A stretch of DNA of 52,153 nucleotides. It comes from Bacteroidaceae bacterium. Lineage in GTDB: Bacteria > Bacteroidota > Bacteroidia > Bacteroidales > Bacteroidaceae. The stretch spans positions 1-52,153 of the forward strand of contig JAFXNA010000015.1 of NCBI GenBank assembly GCA_017529865.1, read 5' to 3'. Below the pieces are notes generated by a model. It searched no databases and was not told where the DNA came from. It saw nothing but the letters and a program-made list of their open reading frames with translations. Shown here piece after piece: positions 1-8,987 of this stretch; the first letter of the stretch is position 1, and each line of letters begins with the position of its first letter. The translations under genes were made by a program, and so were the position numbers.

Positions 1-1
1 A

Positions 2-1372
2 CGAATCAACACTCTCATTGATTTCTCCTTTGTATATCAGGAGTTAGTGGACAAGTATTGTTCAGACAATGGCCGTATGGCGGAGTCTCCCATCCGCATG
101 TTCAAGTACCTTCTTCTTAAGGTTATCTACGACATCTCTGATGTGGACGTTGTGGAGCGTTCCCGCTACGACATGTCGTTTAAATACTTTCTCGACATGG
201 CTCCTGAGGAGGATGTCATCAATCCGAGTTCTTTGTGCAAGTTCCGTAAGCTTCGCCTAAAGGATATGGACTTGATGAACCTGCTCATCAAGAAGACAGT
301 GGATATTGCCATTGAGAAAGGCGTCATCAAGTCACGGACGATAATCGTGGATGCCACTCATACCGCCTCACGTTCTAATCCTTATTCTCCTGTAGAGATT
401 CTCCGTCTGCGCTCCAAACAACTGAGAAAGGTCATCTACGATGCCGACGAGAGTATCAAGGACTCTCTTCCCAAGAAGAATGAAGATGAGGATCTCGTTC
501 ATGAATTGGATTATACAAAGGAACTGCTGGATATCGTATCTGACCAAGCCTGTCTTGCAGAGATTCCCGCCGTTAAGCAACGCCTAAACCTGTTAAGAGA
601 AACCCTTACAGATATAGAAGACCACTATACGACGTCCAAGGATGAGGATGCACGTATTGGTCACAAGAGTGAGGACAGTTCTTTCTTCGGCTACAAGACA
701 CATATTGCCATGAGCGATGAGAGGATTATCACCGCAGCCGTGATTACATCTGGTGAAAAGGGTGACGGTCCTCAATTAGAGAGTCTGGTAGAGCAGAGCC
801 GTAGCAATGGCATGGAAGTAGATACAGTTATAGGAGATACGGCTTATTCTGGTATTGAGAATCTGAGATTGGCGGAGGACGAGAAGAATGGATTTGAACT
901 GATATCAAAGCTGCACCCCGTTATCAGCAATGGTTTTAGGAAAGAGGAGGACAAGTTTGACTTCAACAAGGATGCAGGTATGTTTGTCTGTCCTGCAGGA
1001 CACATGGCAATAAGGAAAGCACGGCAAGGAAAGAAAGACGGTAGATGTAACCAGGTTTGGACATATTATTTCGACACAGAGAAGTGCAAGACGTGCTCTC
1101 GCAGAGAGGGATGCTATAAAGACGGAGCAAAGGTCAAAACTTACAGCGTGTCTATAAGGACAGAGGAACAAAACAGGCTGATGGAGTTTCAAAAAACACC
1201 AGAGTTTACACTCAAGGCCAGGGAGAGATACAAGATAGAGGCGAAGAATGCGGAACTTAAGCATGTCTTTGGATATGACAGAGCCGAGTCATACGGTCTT
1301 TACTCCATGCAAATGCAAGGAGCCATCACCATATTTGCCGCAAATATCAAAAGAATCCTCAAACTGATTTGA
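2..1372 (+). CDS. IS1182-like DDE transposase, 5' end outside the window
   Basis: The open frame runs in from the left edge with no stop, so the GTG at 47 is probably not the start; the residues before it read like the usual N-terminus of IS1182 transposases. Counting from position 47, candidate DDE residues are Asp102 (in VDATHTAS), Asp264 (in IGDTAYSG) and Glu near 398 (in RYKIEAKNAELK). A Cys cluster lies at about 315-356 (CPAGHM, CKTCSRREGC), as is common in this family. The protein would cut and paste its own element. The frame is intact to the TGA, so the copy may be functional. The left end of the element is not in view and I could not fix the right terminal repeat. Confidence 0.88.
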   Translation, partial: RINTLIDFSFVYQELVDKYCSDNGRMAESPIRMFKYLLLKVIYDISDVDVVERSRYDMSFKYFLDMAPEEDVINPSSLCKFRKLRLKDMDLMNLLIKKTVDIAIEKGVIKSRTIIVDATHTASRSNPYSPVEILRLRSKQLRKVIYDADESIKDSLPKKNEDEDLVHELDYTKELLDIVSDQACLAEIPAVKQRLNLLRETLTDIEDHYTTSKDEDARIGHKSEDSSFFGYKTHIAMSDERIITAAVITSGEKGDGPQLESLVEQSRSNGMEVDTVIGDTAYSGIENLRLAEDEKNGFELISKLHPVISNGFRKEEDKFDFNKDAGMFVCPAGHMAIRKARQGKKDGRCNQVWTYYFDTEKCKTCSRREGCYKDGAKVKTYSVSIRTEEQNRLMEFQKTPEFTLKARERYKIEAKNAELKHVFGYDRAESYGLYSMQMQGAITIFAANIKRILKLI

Positions 1373-1457
1373 GCAGAGAGTATTCATGCCTATACGAAGG
1401 CTTATAAGACGAAATACACCACTATAACGGCTTACAGACTCTCAAAAAGGACAAAAC

Positions 1458-1508
1458 AAAAGCAGACTGCAAAATCCGCAAGTTAACGGTTATATGCAAT
1501 CTGCTTTT
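1458..1508 (+). terminator. Hairpin after the transposase gene
   Basis: AAAAGCAGA-C-TGCA at 1458-1471 pairs with TGCA-A-TCTGCTTTT at 1495-1508 with a single mismatch. The stem is flanked by A and T runs, so it could terminate in either direction. It may also belong to the end of the insertion sequence. Confidence 0.55.
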
Positions 1509-1550
1509 TGTTAATAATCGAGAAGTCTTCCTATCTTGAGGACTTTTTCA

Positions 1551-1577
1551 GTGCCCTCTCGGAAAGGCACCACTTTT
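1551..1577 (+). terminator. Second hairpin followed by a T run
   Basis: GTGCC (1551-1555) pairs with GGCAC (1566-1570) and is followed by CACTTTTTT. The stem is short but the T run is good. Confidence 0.4.
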
Positions 1578-1612
1578 TTGTTGTTGTTTTCGTTTGATTA
1601 TTGGCTTCGCCT

Positions 1613-1660
1613 AAAATGCTAACGCTCGGCATAGTTCAAGCAAGCTTGACTACGTTCGGC
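1613..1660. repeat. Intergenic palindromic repeat, related copies elsewhere in window
   Basis: The segment reads AAAATGC, six variable bases, then CTCGGCATAGTTCAAG, followed by a near-palindromic arm (TTCAAGC / GCTTGACTA). The same order of words (AAAATGC, GCCGAACATA, TTCAAG, CTTGA) occurs at 52110-52153 and partly at 8991-9025, so I regard these as diverged copies of one interspersed repeat. Confidence 0.5.
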
Positions 1661-1697
1661 CTGAGCTCACGTCGAAGGCTGCACTCACTTAATCGCA

Positions 1698-2243
1698 TTA
1701 TTCATCAAATTTCAGTGATTTCAGAATGTGGTCGCATACTTCGCCACCAAGCTGTTTTGCGTATTTCTCGCTGTAAGCAACAGTAACAGAAGCCGACAGG
1801 TTGCCCCTGTAGATGCAGCGATGGTACTCACTGATGGTCTCACTAGGAACCGTATAAGAGAACTCTTTCTTCTCAAGGTCAATTACCTTGTCGACAGACT
1901 CCTCAGGAATGTTGTTGAACTCATTCTGAATACGCTCATCGGTGTACTCCTCATAACTTTCATACACGCTTGCATCCACACATCCGTAAACTGGGAAATC
2001 GTCAGCATCTTCGGGAACAACAGTAAAGAGGCCACCGTTGTCCATCTGAGGGTCGTCTGTGCGGCGCATACCCTGTACGAGGTCAACGCTTGCATTGTAC
2101 TTCTCAATTTTGAATGTTTCGTAAGCTACTTCAGCTGCTTCAGCTTCACCTTCTGCGCTTGCATTGTTTGTACTTTGGTTTCCACATGATGCCATGAACA
2201 GCGTTGCTGCTACTACGGCAAAACTCATCATTACTTTTTTCAT
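1698..2243 (-). CDS. Putative lipoprotein of unknown function
   Basis: The 181-residue product has a signal sequence ending in a lipobox (LFMASC, Cys20) and then an Asn/Ala/Glu-rich linker (residues 21-40), so it should be lipid-anchored in the envelope. The rest is acidic with no motif I recognise; it has Cys residues in VYGCVD, HRCIY and EVCDH. It starts 43 bases after the end of the GH115 gene on the same strand and has no clear promoter of its own, so it may be co-transcribed with that gene. No function can be inferred beyond envelope location. Confidence 0.8.
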   Translation of the reverse strand: MKKVMMSFAVVAATLFMASCGNQSTNNASAEGEAEAAEVAYETFKIEKYNASVDLVQGMRRTDDPQMDNGGLFTVVPEDADDFPVYGCVDASVYESYEEYTDERIQNEFNNIPEESVDKVIDLEKKEFSYTVPSETISEYHRCIYRGNLSASVTVAYSEKYAKQLGGEVCDHILKSLKFDE

Positions 2244-2286
2244 TTTCTTTTAATGATTTTAAGTTGTTAATAATTAAGAAATTTAT

Positions 2287-4695
2287 TTATCGGAACGCTA
2301 TGCGTTGAACGATCTGACCAGGATCACCCACAATGAGGGTAAGGGTGTGACGACGACCCGGCTCGAGTGGATGGGTGACATAGAAGTCCTTGCGGTTTTC
2401 AAGTACTTGCAGTTTCCACTCCGGTCCCCACTCCTTGAACAGGTTTTCACACACCATAGGACGGCATCCATCAACACTCACACCGATGCGATTGCTACGA
2501 TCAGCACTTACGGGCCATAGGGGAACGACCGTAATCTGGATTTCCACCTCCGACTCCCCTGTGGTGAACGGGATATCGATATGGGAAGAACTGAGTGATT
2601 GAGGGTCTTGCACGGCATCGAACGGATTGCCCATCTGGATGACCGTCCAGTCCATACCCATCCCACTGAATCGGCGGAATCCTGCCGACAACTTCACCTT
2701 ATTAAGGTCAATCACATTGGGCAGATTGGGATGGAACTGTGCTTTTGGCAATTGGTAAGCGGTCGTTGGTGTGCTGACCAATTCGGGCATGAGGTGATAC
2801 TTGGCCGTATAGCCTGGTGGTATTTCTGATATCATCTGATTCCACTTTCCATCAAGCTGGGTGTTGTAGGTATGGGTCAATGCATTGATGGCGTCGAATG
2901 CCTGACGAGCCTCATCGGCATCAGCCTGACTACCTGTCTCGTGATTACGCTGAGCCATGAGGAACTTACGGTTCATCTGATAGGCTCCGTTGACAGCATA
3001 GCCGAGCATCTCGAAGAAAGCTGGCTGATAGGCCGCAGGTAACTGCTGATGAATCAGCTGACACTGTTCAGCAATACGCTCATAGTCGGCCAGACGCTGT
3101 TGGGCCGTTCCATCAGCAAACGAGAAGTCTGTGTCGTGCAGACGATTGTTTTCCTGACTGTCCCACTCCATCTCATAGCCCATATATTCAGGCTTACGCT
3201 GCCAAGCCAGGCGATAGTAGGTATCGAGAATGGACTGGAACGGTTTCTGATATTTCGCGCCAAACACGCTTGCCAGCCAACGGGCTTGGTATTGATTCAC
3301 ATTATCATAACTGAAGGCAGAGAGGTTCCATGCCATATCGAAGAACTGCTGCATCTCTATTTCCATGGGCTTGATGTCGCCCACATTCAGCAACCAATAA
3401 CGGTCGGCACCCGAGTCGTAAGCCTTGCGCAACTCTTCGTACATCAATGCCGGAGCCATTGTGCTGATCCACAAATGGTCGTGAGGAGCACCCAGATAGC
3501 TGAGATGATAATAGACACCCGAACCACCACTTCGCTTACGCTCAGCACCATTGCTAACACGTTTCATATAGCCGTAGTTGTCGTCCGGCCATACGAGCGT
3601 AATATCTTCAGGCACCTTCAATCCTGCATCGTAGATGTCGAGAGTCTCTTTGTAAGGAACAAAAATCTGTGGAATACGGGTGACCACCTTCTGTTTGTAT
3701 TGTTCCAATATCTGACGCTGCGCCGCAAACACCTGTTCCAACGTGCGTGCTCTCACTTTCGGATCGGTCGAACCCTTCATGGCTTCATCATGCAGACCTC
3801 GCATACCAGTAGTGTAGATATTGTCGTAAGCGGCGGTTTCACGCAGACGGTTGTGGAATTTCTGCAGAATCACCTCCTTGTTGGTCAGATAGTTCCATTC
3901 GCCGTCACGCTCCTTGCTCCATTCACTCTCAGCTGCATTGTTGAACAACATCGGCTCACAGTGGCTAGTGGTAATCATGATGCCCCATTCTGCCGCTACG
4001 CGTTGACTCTCAGGATGTGAATAGAAGGCTCCAGTACATGAATGCATGGCAGGAGCCAGCATATTACCTTTCAGACGCAATATCAGCTCGCACACCTTAT
4101 CGTAGGTTTTCGGTCCGATGTCGTTGAGTTCCTTCTCAAATGTTGTAGCCGACCAAGTTTTCAGACCCCAGTCTTCATCGTTGATGAAAATGCCACGGTA
4201 TTTGACGGTAGGCGGCTGGCTGACAATGTTCTCTGAGTAATTGAGAGGACGGCCCTGTGCTATTTTGCGTACGGGAACATCAGCGAACCAATACCAAGGA
4301 CTGACACCGATTTTCTCGCTGATATGCAACACACCGTATGCCAATCCACGAGGGTCGGAACCGCACACCACAACCTTGTTCTTATCCGTACGGATGCTGT
4401 AGCATTCCCAACGGCCATTCAGCTTTTGCGCATCAATCAATGAAGAACGTCCTAACGTACCGAGAACGATGATATTGGGTGAAGAACGGAGCACAGGAAA
4501 AGAAGCGCTAGTTGAAACAGCAGGACGCTGGTCGGTTACCATCCATATATCGTTTGCCAAAGTATTCGCCATTTTAGCCACCAATGCATCATCGTTGGCA
4601 TCATAGACAATCGTACATTTGGTCAGGTCGACAGCCAAAGCTGAAGACGTGAACAACAAAAGGATCGTGAATAGAATACAGGTTCGTTTCATCAT
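2287..4695 (-). CDS. Glycoside hydrolase family 115 (xylan alpha-1,2-glucuronidase)
   Basis: The protein is about 802 residues and starts with a signal peptide (MMKRTCILFTILLLF). The GH115 pattern is clear: an N-terminal alpha/beta domain (GTLGRSSLID, CGSDPRGLAYGVLHISEKIGVSPWYWFADVP), then the catalytic barrel with KYRGIFINDEDWGLKTW, LKGNMLAPAMH and TTGMRGLHDEAM. GH115 enzymes remove 4-O-methyl-glucuronic acid from glucuronoxylan, so the likely role is hemicellulose side-chain removal in the periplasm or at the surface. I chose the ATG at 4695 rather than 4755 because the TATCTTTG promoter box (4726-4733) lies between them and the signal peptide begins at 4695. It is shorter than many GH115 proteins and appears to lack a large extra C-terminal domain. 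It is divergent from the surface-protein gene. Confidence 0.88.
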   Translation of the reverse strand: MMKRTCILFTILLLFTSSALAVDLTKCTIVYDANDDALVAKMANTLANDIWMVTDQRPAVSTSASFPVLRSSPNIIVLGTLGRSSLIDAQKLNGRWECYSIRTDKNKVVVCGSDPRGLAYGVLHISEKIGVSPWYWFADVPVRKIAQGRPLNYSENIVSQPPTVKYRGIFINDEDWGLKTWSATTFEKELNDIGPKTYDKVCELILRLKGNMLAPAMHSCTGAFYSHPESQRVAAEWGIMITTSHCEPMLFNNAAESEWSKERDGEWNYLTNKEVILQKFHNRLRETAAYDNIYTTGMRGLHDEAMKGSTDPKVRARTLEQVFAAQRQILEQYKQKVVTRIPQIFVPYKETLDIYDAGLKVPEDITLVWPDDNYGYMKRVSNGAERKRSGGSGVYYHLSYLGAPHDHLWISTMAPALMYEELRKAYDSGADRYWLLNVGDIKPMEIEMQQFFDMAWNLSAFSYDNVNQYQARWLASVFGAKYQKPFQSILDTYYRLAWQRKPEYMGYEMEWDSQENNRLHDTDFSFADGTAQQRLADYERIAEQCQLIHQQLPAAYQPAFFEMLGYAVNGAYQMNRKFLMAQRNHETGSQADADEARQAFDAINALTHTYNTQLDGKWNQMISEIPPGYTAKYHLMPELVSTPTTAYQLPKAQFHPNLPNVIDLNKVKLSAGFRRFSGMGMDWTVIQMGNPFDAVQDPQSLSSSHIDIPFTTGESEVEIQITVVPLWPVSADRSNRIGVSVDGCRPMVCENLFKEWGPEWKLQVLENRKDFYVTHPLEPGRRHTLTLIVGDPGQIVQRIAFR

Positions 4696-4725
4696 TCGAA
4701 TATCAAATGTAAGATAATGTGGGTA

Positions 4726-4733
4726 CAAAGATA
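4726..4733 (-). promoter_or_regulatory. Promoter -7 box for the GH115 gene
   Basis: The reverse strand reads TATCTTTG, matching the Bacteroidota -7 consensus TAnnTTTG, 31 bases before the chosen start at 4695. Confidence 0.6.
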
Positions 4734-4827
4734 GGGAAAATAATTCATAATGCATAATTCACAATGCATAATTATCGTTTTTCGTTAGTTTTTTTCTTTT
4801 TTCCATCTTCCTTCTTTTATTTTTTCG

Positions 4828-4835
4828 TAATTTTG
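4828..4835 (+). promoter_or_regulatory. Promoter -7 box for the surface-protein gene
   Basis: TAATTTTG matches TAnnTTTG and is followed by GCAACC. It lies about 70 bases upstream of the ATG at 4905 in a T-rich stretch; I see no clear -33 box. Confidence 0.55.
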
Positions 4836-4904
4836 CAACCCTGAATGAAGAGAAGTGACTCACAACAAGATAATCTATAACTAATTCATTATTGTATCAC
4901 ATTT

Positions 4905-5204
4905 ATGAGAAAACAAAGACTTTTTTTGATGATTGCAGTCCTTGCGACATGCATTCCTATCTTGGCTCAATGGGCTAAGCCAACACCTCCTGCAAGTACG
5001 CCACTTGCGGTGGAAACTCAACTGTATCTGTACAACGTGGATGCTGAAAAGTTTTTCACGGGTGCCAACGAATGGGGAACGAGAGCAAGCCTCAGCGCAA
5101 CGGTAGGACACTGTGTGACCCTCCAAAAGATATCAGGTGAAGACAATGCATACCATATTATGAATGCTGCCGACCCCACAGGCACGTTCTTATCTCTTAT
5201 ATAA
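4905..5204 (+). CDS. 5' part of a large exported repeat protein, split by a frameshift
   Basis: These 99 codons encode a signal peptide (MRKQRLFLMIAVLATC up to ILAQ) and the first domain (LYLYNVDAEKFFTGANEWGTRASL), then stop at TAA 5202-5204. The next frame (-1 relative) is open across the same place and reads YIKGVDGIWVDESGENTGDD into the long downstream frame, so the two were clearly one gene. Removing two bases from the TCTCT run near 5190, or adding one base nearby, would restore a 1300-residue protein. No classic slippery heptamer is present, so I favour mutation or sequencing error over programmed frameshifting. Confidence 0.7.
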   Translation: MRKQRLFLMIAVLATCIPILAQWAKPTPPASTPLAVETQLYLYNVDAEKFFTGANEWGTRASLSATVGHCVTLQKISGEDNAYHIMNAADPTGTFLSLI

Positions 5205-5224
5205 AAGGTGTTGACGGCATCTGG

Positions 5225-8200
5225 GTGGACGAAAGCGGTGAAAACACAGGCGATGACATCTTCGCCTTCATTCCGCAAGGCAGCGACATCTACAAGATAG
5301 GATTGTCGGCACAGAATGCAGTATTCAATCCTACAGAATATCCTGACACCTATCTGGGCGGTATACCTGAGATGGAGGACACGCGCCTGTATCTCACCGA
5401 CCCTGAGACCTACGTGGATGGTGATGGTTACACAGCCAGCGGATTTCAGGTAAAGTGGATGTTTGTCACTCCTGAGAACTATGCCACCTACACAGCCCAA
5501 ATGGCACAATATGAAGCTGCTGTCGCTTTGGGTGAGGTGATTGCTGAAGGTCAGCAGACCGAAGGGCTGAGTGCGAATGCACTGACAGCTGCTCAGACAG
5601 TTTATAACAACAAGAATGCTACTGTAGCCGAACTGGAAGAGGCCGCAAAGACCTTGAAGGAAGCCATCAATGCTGCTAACTTCGCTAATGCATCAGTAGA
5701 TCGTCCGTTCGAGATGCTGGCGATGCTGGGCACCGTGGAACAGACATTCACCAACGGCGACCCGAAGGGATGGACATCAACCACAATCGCACAGAACAAG
5801 CAGGCCACCAACGGAAATGCTGCTGCCGATTATAACGCAACTGGCAACCACTACGAAAACTGGCATCCATCAGCTTTCGGAACAGGTCGCATCTATGCCT
5901 CATTGACGGACATTCCTAATGGTGTGTACCGACTAAAAGCCTTGGCTTTCTCGAATGAGACAAGCGGTACCTATCTTTATGCCGGCAAGTACAAGAATCT
6001 GGTAGAGTCAGTAAACATCAACATCGAAGAGCCTATCGAGGTGATGGCCATCGTGACAGACGGCACACTGGAATTCGGTCTGGCTATCGAAGAGAAAGGG
6101 CCGAACTGGGTAGGACTGGATAATGTGGAGCTGTTCTATTTGGGCGACAAGAAAGAGTCGTATGACTACATGGTATCTGAGGTGCTGAAAGAGGCTGACG
6201 AACTGGATAAACTCCTTAGCGAGGAGGACAGAGAAGCCTTCAGTCAGAATAAGGCATTCTGCGACTACAACGAGGCGTACGAGCAACTGAAGGAGACCCC
6301 AAGCACGACACAAGACAATCTGGCCACATACTATGACAATGTCATTACCCGCTTCATCGACGCCTTGGCGGTATTCGTCAACAACGTGAATGCATATGAT
6401 GATTATTATAAGGTATATACAGAAGCAGAAGATTGGATTTCGACGATGAGTACCGACTCGGATGCAGCCAACCGTCTGGGCGACTACCTCATGGACGATG
6501 CAGAACCTGCTGAGGGTGAATACAACGGAAACGGTGGTGCACAGTATGTGCTGAACGAAAGACTACTCGAACTGGATGCCCTCAAGGCTGAGACAGAATA
6601 CCTCGAGGGATTATTGCAAGATGCTGTTGCATCGGGTATGAGCGATGGTGACGACTGCACCGAACTGCTGAAGAATCCACGCTTCGCAGAAGCAGGCGGA
6701 TGGAAATCGGCTGTAGGTCCTGTATGGCCTGTAGGCAAGGAGGACTTCCGTGTGTTCGAGGCTCAGAACATGGTGTGCGATGTCTATCAGGAACTCACCG
6801 GTCTGCAAAACGGTCTGTATGAGATGAATCTCCAGGCTGTGTTCCGTCCAGGTGAGACCTATACCGAAGAAAATGCAGAATTGGCAAAAGCATTCGCTTA
6901 TATCAACTCATACGAGAGCAAGGTGACATCAGCAGATGTGAACTCAGCCGATGAAGCCAGTGATGCCTTTATCGAAGGAACCTACCCACTCACCGTTTAC
7001 GGACTGGTGACTGACGGAACCATGCGTATCGGTATCACAAACAAAGTACGCTCGGTAGAGAGTTGTATGCTTTGGGCAGGTGGTGTGAGCCTCACTTTCC
7101 GTGCAAAGAATGCTGACGTGCTCAACGCAGTAATCGGACAGACCCTACCTAATGCACAGGCATTGCTGAGTGCTGAATGTGGTCAGCCCGAACGTGCTGC
7201 CCTGCAACAAGCTATCGATGACGCGGTTGAACCAGACGATGCTTATGCTGTGCTGATTGGACTGAAGAGTGCGATGGAGAATGTTGAGCAAGGAATTGCT
7301 ATCTATACTAGATTAGGGGTAGCCATCAACACCCTTGCCGATGCGATTGCAAGTAGTACAACAGCCAGCGCAGTCACCCTTGCAAATGCTCAGGCTACAC
7401 TCGATGCAGCAAAAGCCTCATTCATGGCTAAAGCATACGACAACGAAGCAGCTGAACAGGCTATCAACGACCTCAACGCTGCTGCCGTAGCTGTGAAGAT
7501 GGGCGGTGAGAACGCTTCTGAAGATAACCCTGTGGACTATACCTCAGCGATTGTCAATCCAAACTTCGACCCAGCGAAGGGTGACAAGAACGAAGGTCGT
7601 ATCGATGGTTGGGTAACAACAGCGATGAACGGCTACAAGGAGTACACCGTTTCTTACAACCGTGCGGCATTCGAACTGAACCAGAAGCTGTCGGGTCTGC
7701 CAAAGGGTAAGTATAAGGTGACTGTTCACACCTACTATCGTGCAGGCTATTGGAACGAGGAAGAGGCATACATCGCAAACGGTACGGAGACCCACCTCAC
7801 GACCCTCTATGCAAAGACTACTGAGCAGGAGTTCAGCAAACCTGTACTTAACCTCACCGAAGGCGCTACAGCCGAGCAACTCTCTCCATCGAATAAGTTC
7901 TACACCCTCACCAACGGTCTCTATGCTCCTGATGGCACAACGGGTACGGCTGAGTACTTTGCTGCCGGAGCTTATCTCAACGAACTTGAATTCATGGTAC
8001 CTGCTGATGGTGAAGTGACCATCGGACTCTCGAAGAAGGAAGTGCTTGCAAACGACTACGAAGTAGTGGGCGAATGGCAACTGTGGTACATGGGTGACCC
8101 AGAACAGACTGACGAACCTGCAGACGTTTCGAACCTGATTGTCAACAACAACTTCGACCCAGCGAAGGGCGACAAGAACGAAGGTCGTATCGATGGTTGG

Positions 8201-8860
8201 GTAACAACAGCGATGAACGGTTATAAGCAGTACACAGTTTCGTACAACCGTGCTGCAATTGAACTTAATCAGACCCTCTCAGGTCTGCCGGAAGGAACCT
8301 ACATGGTGACTGTTCACACTTACTATCGTGCAGGCTATTGGAATGAGGAAGAAGCATACATTGCAAATGGTACTGAGACCCACCTCACAACCCTCTATGC
8401 AAAGACTGCAGCAAAGGAATATAGCAAGCCTGTGATGAACCTCACCGAAGGTGCCAGCGACGAACCGATTCCAGACGTGAATGTATATACACTCAGCAAC
8501 GGCAAGTATGCTCCTGACGGCACCACACCTACAGCTGCTTACTTCGCAGCAGGCTACTACCTGAACGAGTTGCCATTCTATGTAGGCAATGACGGTACAG
8601 TAACCATCGGACTCTCGAAGACCGAAGTGTTGGCGAACGACTACGAGGTAGTAGGCGAATGGAAACTTTACTACTACGGAGCTGGTGATAAGGTAGCAGA
8701 ACTCGGTGGTGATACCGCCATCAAGGCTATCGAACTGACAGCAGGCAATAACATGGCTGGCATCTACTCTATCAGTGGTGCTCGTCTGAATGCTCCTCAA
8801 CGTGGCATCAATATCATCCGCACTTCTGACGGCAGAACCATCAAGGTATTGGTTAAATAG
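5225..8860 (+). CDS. Large surface or secreted protein with tandem modules and a Por-type C-terminal tail (3' part of split gene)
   Basis: The 1211-codon frame begins at a GTG that is unlikely to be a true start; it continues the product of 4905-5204. An early helical segment (AALGEV to TLKEAINAAN, about residues 95-150) resembles FIVAR-type alpha-helical modules. Carbohydrate-binding-like beta segments follow (GVYRLKALAFSNETSGTYLYAGKY). Two nearly identical modules of 181-182 residues occupy about 776-957 and 972-1152. The last 35 residues (MAGIYSISGARLNAPQRG, ending GRTIKVLVK) look like the C-terminal sorting tails of Prevotella and Porphyromonas proteins. Likely role: cell-surface glycan or host binding. 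No catalytic motif was recognised. A strong terminator follows. Confidence 0.75.
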   Translation: MDESGENTGDDIFAFIPQGSDIYKIGLSAQNAVFNPTEYPDTYLGGIPEMEDTRLYLTDPETYVDGDGYTASGFQVKWMFVTPENYATYTAQMAQYEAAVALGEVIAEGQQTEGLSANALTAAQTVYNNKNATVAELEEAAKTLKEAINAANFANASVDRPFEMLAMLGTVEQTFTNGDPKGWTSTTIAQNKQATNGNAAADYNATGNHYENWHPSAFGTGRIYASLTDIPNGVYRLKALAFSNETSGTYLYAGKYKNLVESVNINIEEPIEVMAIVTDGTLEFGLAIEEKGPNWVGLDNVELFYLGDKKESYDYMVSEVLKEADELDKLLSEEDREAFSQNKAFCDYNEAYEQLKETPSTTQDNLATYYDNVITRFIDALAVFVNNVNAYDDYYKVYTEAEDWISTMSTDSDAANRLGDYLMDDAEPAEGEYNGNGGAQYVLNERLLELDALKAETEYLEGLLQDAVASGMSDGDDCTELLKNPRFAEAGGWKSAVGPVWPVGKEDFRVFEAQNMVCDVYQELTGLQNGLYEMNLQAVFRPGETYTEENAELAKAFAYINSYESKVTSADVNSADEASDAFIEGTYPLTVYGLVTDGTMRIGITNKVRSVESCMLWAGGVSLTFRAKNADVLNAVIGQTLPNAQALLSAECGQPERAALQQAIDDAVEPDDAYAVLIGLKSAMENVEQGIAIYTRLGVAINTLADAIASSTTASAVTLANAQATLDAAKASFMAKAYDNEAAEQAINDLNAAAVAVKMGGENASEDNPVDYTSAIVNPNFDPAKGDKNEGRIDGWVTTAMNGYKEYTVSYNRAAFELNQKLSGLPKGKYKVTVHTYYRAGYWNEEEAYIANGTETHLTTLYAKTTEQEFSKPVLNLTEGATAEQLSPSNKFYTLTNGLYAPDGTTGTAEYFAAGAYLNELEFMVPADGEVTIGLSKKEVLANDYEVVGEWQLWYMGDPEQTDEPADVSNLIVNNNFDPAKGDKNEGRIDGWVTTAMNGYKQYTVSYNRAAIELNQTLSGLPEGTYMVTVHTYYRAGYWNEEEAYIANGTETHLTTLYAKTAAKEYSKPVMNLTEGASDEPIPDVNVYTLSNGKYAPDGTTPTAAYFAAGYYLNELPFYVGNDGTVTIGLSKTEVLANDYEVVGEWKLYYYGAGDKVAELGGDTAIKAIELTAGNNMAGIYSISGARLNAPQRGINIIRTSDGRTIKVLVK
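7550..8095 (+). repeat. Tandem protein module, copy 1
   Basis: This encodes a 182-residue module (from IVNPNFDPAKGDKNEGRID to GEWQLWYMG). Copy 2 starts 588 bases later. The first ~70 bases are almost identical at DNA level between the copies, which points to a recent duplication or gene conversion. Confidence 0.85.
8138..8680 (+). repeat. Tandem protein module, copy 2
   Basis: This 181-codon copy of the module at 7550-8095 runs from IVNNNFDPAKGDKNEGRID to GEWKLYYYG. Identity is highest at the 5' end and in the central HTYYRAGYWNEEEAYIANGT stretch; the middle third (after LNLTEG / MNLTEG) has diverged and lost one codon. Confidence 0.85.
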
Positions 8861-8882
8861 AAGATAGAATGATGTCAAAAAC

Positions 8883-8916
8883 AAAAAATGCAGGCACGAG
8901 GCCTGCATTTTTTTTG
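8883..8916 (+). terminator. Strong intrinsic terminator of the surface-protein gene
   Basis: AAAAAATGCAGGC (8883-8895) and GCCTGCATTTTTT (8901-8913) form a perfect stem with a 5-base loop, and the T run continues to 8915. It lies 22 bases after the stop at 8860. Confidence 0.9.
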
Positions 8917-8940
8917 TAAATAGCCTCAAAAAAGCAAATA

Positions 8941-8978
8941 ATTATGCATTATGAAACTTTAGTTCGACGTAGTCAATT
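8941..8978 (+). repeat. 38-base interspersed repeat, copy 1
   Basis: These 38 bases (beginning ATTATGCATTATGAAAC and ending CGACGTAGTCAATT) are identical to 49332-49369 on the same strand; the flanks then agree again (G/ATGCATTAT). It is intergenic here and lies inside the bat operon at the other site. Confidence 0.85.
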
Positions 8979-8987
8979 GTGCATTAT

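Larger units (their letters stand above)
1373..1697. other. Spacer downstream of the transposase: hairpins and repeat, no gene
   Basis: This 325-base spacer contains two terminator-like hairpins (1458-1508 and 1551-1580) and a palindromic repeat around 1613-1660. The open frame at 1601-1786 runs through the repeat into the antisense of the lipoprotein gene and is not credible. The right end of the insertion sequence probably lies here, but I cannot define it without the left end. Confidence 0.5.

Noticed and set aside
3049..4020. 323-codon plus-strand frame
   Set aside because: It lies wholly antisense within the GH115 gene, whose family match is strong; the antisense product shows no family pattern.
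5190..5210. Programmed -1 frameshift in the surface-protein gene
   Set aside because: There is no X-XXY-YYZ slippery heptamer, and no clear downstream pseudoknot at the right distance. Mutation or error is simpler.
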